Source: Leishmania mexicana MHOM/GT/2001/U1103 (lineage: Eukaryota; Euglenozoa; Kinetoplastea; Trypanosomatida; Trypanosomatidae). Taken from it: a stretch of DNA of 64,000 bases. Under the pieces are notes generated by a model, which ran no database searches, was not told the origin of the DNA, and saw only the letters and a program-made list of their open reading frames with translations. The DNA is taken from positions 971,069 through 1,035,068 of the forward strand of contig NC_018336.1 of assembly GCF_000234665.1 (NCBI RefSeq). Direction: 5' to 3'. The first letter of the stretch is position 1, and every line of letters starts with the position of its first letter. The position numbers and the translations under genes are program-made. This document shows, piece by piece, positions 60,834-64,000 of the stretch.

Positions 60834-62546
60834 ATGAGATGTTCCGCCAGCTTCCTTTTTTCCGGTGCCCCTCCAGCTGCTGGCAGTGCTTCGGGTCAGC
60901 GTCAGCACGCGTTGCGTCCTCCTCCTCCTCCGCCCACAGGCCACCTAGACCGCGAAGGCCAGACAAGCCTTGATGACAGGAGAATGTCCCCGCCAGCGCT
61001 TCGACCACGCAGCCACAGCAGCAGCTGGCGCAGCCGTGCCCCTCGCCCTGTCACGGCTCGCCAACTCTGCCGCGCTATTCTCGGTATGGATCACGTTGGC
61101 GTCTGCGCAGCGGCGGTTGGCAGGCACTGCAGTCCCCATGCAACACAGGAACCGCAGACTTGTGTGCTCCCGTCAGCGTCAACCTCTATTGCGTCTGCAC
61201 CGTGTGGAGAAGGTCACGAAGTGCGTGGTCACAGACACGGTTTGCCCGAGGCCGTCCGCGCTGCCCGCCTGGGCGAGAGTACCATTCAGCTGGATGCAGC
61301 CGCGTGCCACCGCGTTGTTGTGTGTGGTCGCATTGTACGCTGCATCGACGCCTTTTCCAACGGTAGCGTCGCCGCTGCAGCACGGGCCGTCGCATCTTCC
61401 GTGTCGCCAATTGTGATTCCATATGACCTCTTGTGGCTCTCCGACACCACCGGTGTCGTTTGCGTGTTGCGGCTCCGTCCTGCTCTTGTGCACAGGCGCG
61501 CACCGCTTCCTTCCACGAGTTGCTTGGGCGGTGGATGGACGAACGTGCCCGCGCGCGATGGGCGCTGCGACCCACTAGGTGCCGCTGGTGTTGGGCTGTC
61601 ACACCCCTTTGCCGCTGTTGACGCCGGCGGAACTACGCCTCTTCTCATGTCTGCAGCGGCACGCGCGTCGCTGCCGGACCGCAACTCATGCTCGCCTGTG
61701 CGTGAGGAACGGCAGTGCCCTAATGACTTGGGCAGTGGCGAGGTGACCCACAAGGGAATCGGTTTGGGCACGGAGGCGACAGTAGCTATGGTAAACCTTG
61801 GCCTCGAGTATAAGAATGACTATGTCCTCAGTATGAACGACTACGTGGTGTGTGTAGGGTCTCTTGCCTTCGCCGACGTTGATGTACAGACGAGGCATGC
61901 TCTGGAGTCGTATGCCAGCGATCTACGCCAGGCTACCTGGGCTGCAGCCACGTCTTCGCGGTCATCTTTCTCCCCCTTCTCGGGCGACGCAGCATCCTTC
62001 ATCGGCACTGGTGATGCCTCCGGTGACGCGGGCTGTCCTGCGTGCGGTGCAGATGGAAGAGATCCCGATATCGATGAGGATGGAGCTGCGGTTAGCCTGG
62101 AACACCGCTCAGCGCCAGCACCGCCGCCGCGGCAGGCGTTTGTGTTACTCCCAGGCAGCGAGGTGCCACTGACGCTGGACGCGGCACGGGCGCAGCTGGG
62201 TGTGGTTGGATCGCTGCCATCGAGCACCCATTACCTCACCGCTGCTGAAGCCGCGCAGTGGGGCTGCACGCATTTTGATCATGCCGCCCCGAGCTCAACG
62301 CTGTCGTCATTCTCGGCATCCGAACTCCGCGACCACAGCGACGGAAGGAAGCTAGCGACCTCTGCCGGCTGGGTCACCTCAACGGCGCCCCCCTGTGCCG
62401 GGGCTGACATGAATGCAGTACCGCTCATGGGCATCAAGGGACATCCACGCCTCGTGCTTGACACGAATGAATGCTTGTTTTGGTGGCTTGCGGCGGCCGA
62501 GACGCACTTGCGCTTGCGCGCACGCGCGTCAGCCCCCCTCGCCTAG
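60834..62546 (+). CDS. Hypothetical protein, up to 570 residues
   Basis: The frame is open from 60813 to the TAG at 62544-62546. In-frame starts are ATG 60834 (570 residues) and ATG 60984 (520). AGs at 60836-60837 and 60875-60876 after pyrimidine tracts would favour the later one, but an out-of-frame ATG at 60973 then precedes it, so the start is unsettled. The N-terminal ~50 residues from 60834 are Pro/Ala/Ser/Arg-rich. The body has Val/Cys/Ala-rich beta-like stretches (e.g. the VVVCGRIVRCIDAF segment) and a better-ordered part near residues 305-360. Ser/Ala/Pro-rich linkers are common. No family is recognised. Confidence 0.7.
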   Translation: MRCSASFLFSGAPPAAGSASGQRQHALRPPPPPPTGHLDREGQTSLDDRRMSPPALRPRSHSSSWRSRAPRPVTARQLCRAILGMDHVGVCAAAVGRHCSPHATQEPQTCVLPSASTSIASAPCGEGHEVRGHRHGLPEAVRAARLGESTIQLDAAACHRVVVCGRIVRCIDAFSNGSVAAAARAVASSVSPIVIPYDLLWLSDTTGVVCVLRLRPALVHRRAPLPSTSCLGGGWTNVPARDGRCDPLGAAGVGLSHPFAAVDAGGTTPLLMSAAARASLPDRNSCSPVREERQCPNDLGSGEVTHKGIGLGTEATVAMVNLGLEYKNDYVLSMNDYVVCVGSLAFADVDVQTRHALESYASDLRQATWAAATSSRSSFSPFSGDAASFIGTGDASGDAGCPACGADGRDPDIDEDGAAVSLEHRSAPAPPPRQAFVLLPGSEVPLTLDAARAQLGVVGSLPSSTHYLTAAEAAQWGCTHFDHAAPSSTLSSFSASELRDHSDGRKLATSAGWVTSTAPPCAGADMNAVPLMGIKGHPRLVLDTNECLFWWLAAAETHLRLRARASAPLA

Positions 62547-63241
62547 TGCCTGAACCGACCTTTCCCCGACCCCTCCCCTCGGGGAAGGATAGCGTTTATG
62601 GAGAGATAGAGAGGCACAGTCTTTCTCTCCTCAACTCTCCTTGTTTTGTGTTCCTCTTTGCTGGGGTTCCTCACATCCCCTTGCGCGTCTCTGCTGCGAT
62701 CTGCTACTCCTCGTGCTCGCTTTCAATTTCGTCGCGCTCACCGCGGACAACCGCCCCTGTTCCCTACACACAGGACAAGGGCGATGGACGGCGACACAGG
62801 CGCCTATCACGTGGACAGCGCACAGCGCACTGGGCGGCTGTCTTGTCGTCTCTCGGCATGCAGGTACACGGTGGCTGTGGAGAAAGGCAGTACACACACA
62901 TACACCTACATGTGTCTTGTATGTAGTGTGACGCGTGTGGTTCTACTTTGGTTGTCTCACGCGTCATCACCTCCCCTGCTCTCCACCCTCACCACGTTCT
63001 TCTCTGCCCCCCATCCCTCCTCTTCTCTGCACCTCGTTTGCGTTTCCGCTTTGCGTTGTTGGTTTGGCGTTGACGCAGACGTTACCCCCCCCCCCCCCCC
63101 ACACGCACACACACACGTGTGGGATGAGTACTGCTGGATCAAGAAGTAACGGACCCCGCGCACTTTGCTCAGGCCTCTCCACCCGGACTTTACTCTGCGT
63201 CCACCTCTACTTATCCCTTGTGCTGACGCTAGCCAGACGCA
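62547..63241. other. Intergenic spacer
   Basis: No gene. It contains a 16-C run at 63085-63100 joined to a CA run at 63101-63116, then a pyrimidine tract (63193-63220) and AG at 63231-63232 before the last gene. Confidence 0.55.
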
Positions 63242-64000
63242 ATGCGGCCAGGCGGACGTAAGCGCTGCCGCAGCGGCTCCTGTTCTCCGCCGCTTCAGAC
63301 CACGTATGATCTTGACAGCGGCGGCGGTGTGCCGGCTGCTGCAGCCTCTGCGCTGGCTGAAGGCAGCAATCTTTTCGCGTCCTGCGGACTGCTTCGAAAT
63401 CGACAGAGCCACATCGGTGACATAGGTGCCGCCGGTCTTCGCGGTGGTGGCGCGGCAGCCGCAGCCGACGTGTATGTCCTTCGGAAAAACTTGCTACACG
63501 TGCAGGCACTCCAGGAAGTGCTGCGACGCACCTCGCTAGCGGAGATGCGCGACCGCGAGGTCGTGGAGTGTCTGCTCGGGACGGAGCAGTGGCTACGCGA
63601 GCTGAACCGTCCGTTGGCGTCGTCGGTCGTCGACGGCAGCGCCAATTTTGGCGCATCATCATTGCTCAGTGGGTTTCCGCCGTGCGTGGAGGGCGACGCA
63701 GTGAGAAGTGCTTACCGTAGTGCCCTCTCGGAACTGCGCCTACTCGTGCTTGGCGTCTTGAACACAATGCCATGGTGGCGCGTCGTCGAGGCGGTGGCGG
63801 GCAACCCGGCAGCGGCGCAGACGCGCGGATCACGCACGGCTAGCGCCGGCGGCGGCGATCACAGCGGCAGCGAAGCTGGAGGTGCACGGGTAGCAGCGCG
63901 CCACGCTAGCGGTCGGGATCGTTCCGTGGCAGCGCTCCACGTCATCACGCGTTGGCACGTGCGACTCCAAATTGCCTTCGAGCGGGTGTGTCTGGTATTG
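63242..64000 (+). CDS. Hypothetical protein, 3' end cut by window
   Basis: ATG at 63242, 9 nt after the AG at 63231-63232; the frame has no stop to the window end (253 codons). The N-terminus (MRPGGRKRCRSGS) is basic. Residues ~75-130 are helical with Leu/Val/Glu heptad-like spacing (NLLHVQALQEVLRRT), then another helical segment near residues 150-180 with a Trp pair, a Gly/Ser/Ala-rich linker, and a further helix at the edge. No domain is recognised. Continuous protein-like composition to the border and a plausible acceptor site argue for a real, truncated gene. Confidence 0.7.
   Translation, partial: MRPGGRKRCRSGSCSPPLQTTYDLDSGGGVPAAAASALAEGSNLFASCGLLRNRQSHIGDIGAAGLRGGGAAAAADVYVLRKNLLHVQALQEVLRRTSLAEMRDREVVECLLGTEQWLRELNRPLASSVVDGSANFGASSLLSGFPPCVEGDAVRSAYRSALSELRLLVLGVLNTMPWWRVVEAVAGNPAAAQTRGSRTASAGGGDHSGSEAGGARVAARHASGRDRSVAALHVITRWHVRLQIAFERVCLVL

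Noticed and set aside
1..64000. tRNA, rRNA or snRNA genes and a strand-switch region
   Set aside because: Scanned for the tRNA A/B box pattern and for genes on the minus strand; none convincing.

Overview
The window looks like trypanosomatid nuclear DNA, most probably Leishmania. Every convincing gene is on the + strand, none needs an intron, and the genes are separated by long pyrimidine-rich spacers full of (CA)n/(TG)n and poly-C runs. Most starts have a polypyrimidine tract plus AG shortly upstream, as expected for spliced-leader trans-splicing. The spacers also hold SIDER2-like degenerate retroposons. The layout is therefore part of one directional (polycistronic) gene cluster with no strand switch. 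From memory, the order UAP - RRP12-like - M32 carboxypeptidase - isocitrate dehydrogenase - kinesin - leucyl aminopeptidase resembles Leishmania chromosome 33; I could not check this, and I cannot fix the species.

Layout. 1-22 kb: a 5'-truncated coiled-coil protein with a repeated tail; a 1,625-residue protein with C3HC/NIPA-like zinc-finger signatures and a Gly/Arg-rich tail; a 1,052-residue unknown; a multi-pass membrane protein; a 587-residue unknown; and a RAD51C-type recombinase paralog. 23-45 kb: radial spoke protein 9, a probable mitochondrial unknown, UDP-N-acetylglucosamine pyrophosphorylase, an RRP12-like ribosome biogenesis factor, an M32 metallocarboxypeptidase and a bacterial-type isocitrate dehydrogenase whose cofactor residues predict NAD+ use. 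45-49.6 kb: a gene-poor stretch with a divergent SIDER2-like element and a frame-broken gene relic. 49.6-64 kb: a very large kinesin, an M17 leucyl aminopeptidase, a 99-residue membrane protein, a 570-residue unknown and a CDS cut by the right edge.

The most striking item is the 2,075-residue kinesin at 49615-55842. It reads as kinesin motor - coiled coil - FHA - Roc-like GTPase - COR, i.e. a microtubule motor joined to the core of a ROCO/LRRK-type protein. The second is a pair of 603-bp SIDER2-like elements at 23067-23669 and 42347-42949, in opposite orientation and almost identical although the family is normally degenerate. They bracket five genes.

The genes do not form a functional operon; as usual in trypanosomatids, neighbours are co-transcribed but unrelated (DNA repair, flagellar axoneme, sugar nucleotide synthesis, ribosome assembly, peptide turnover, carbon metabolism, motility). 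Control is expected mainly after transcription, so the retroposon relics in 3'UTR positions may matter.
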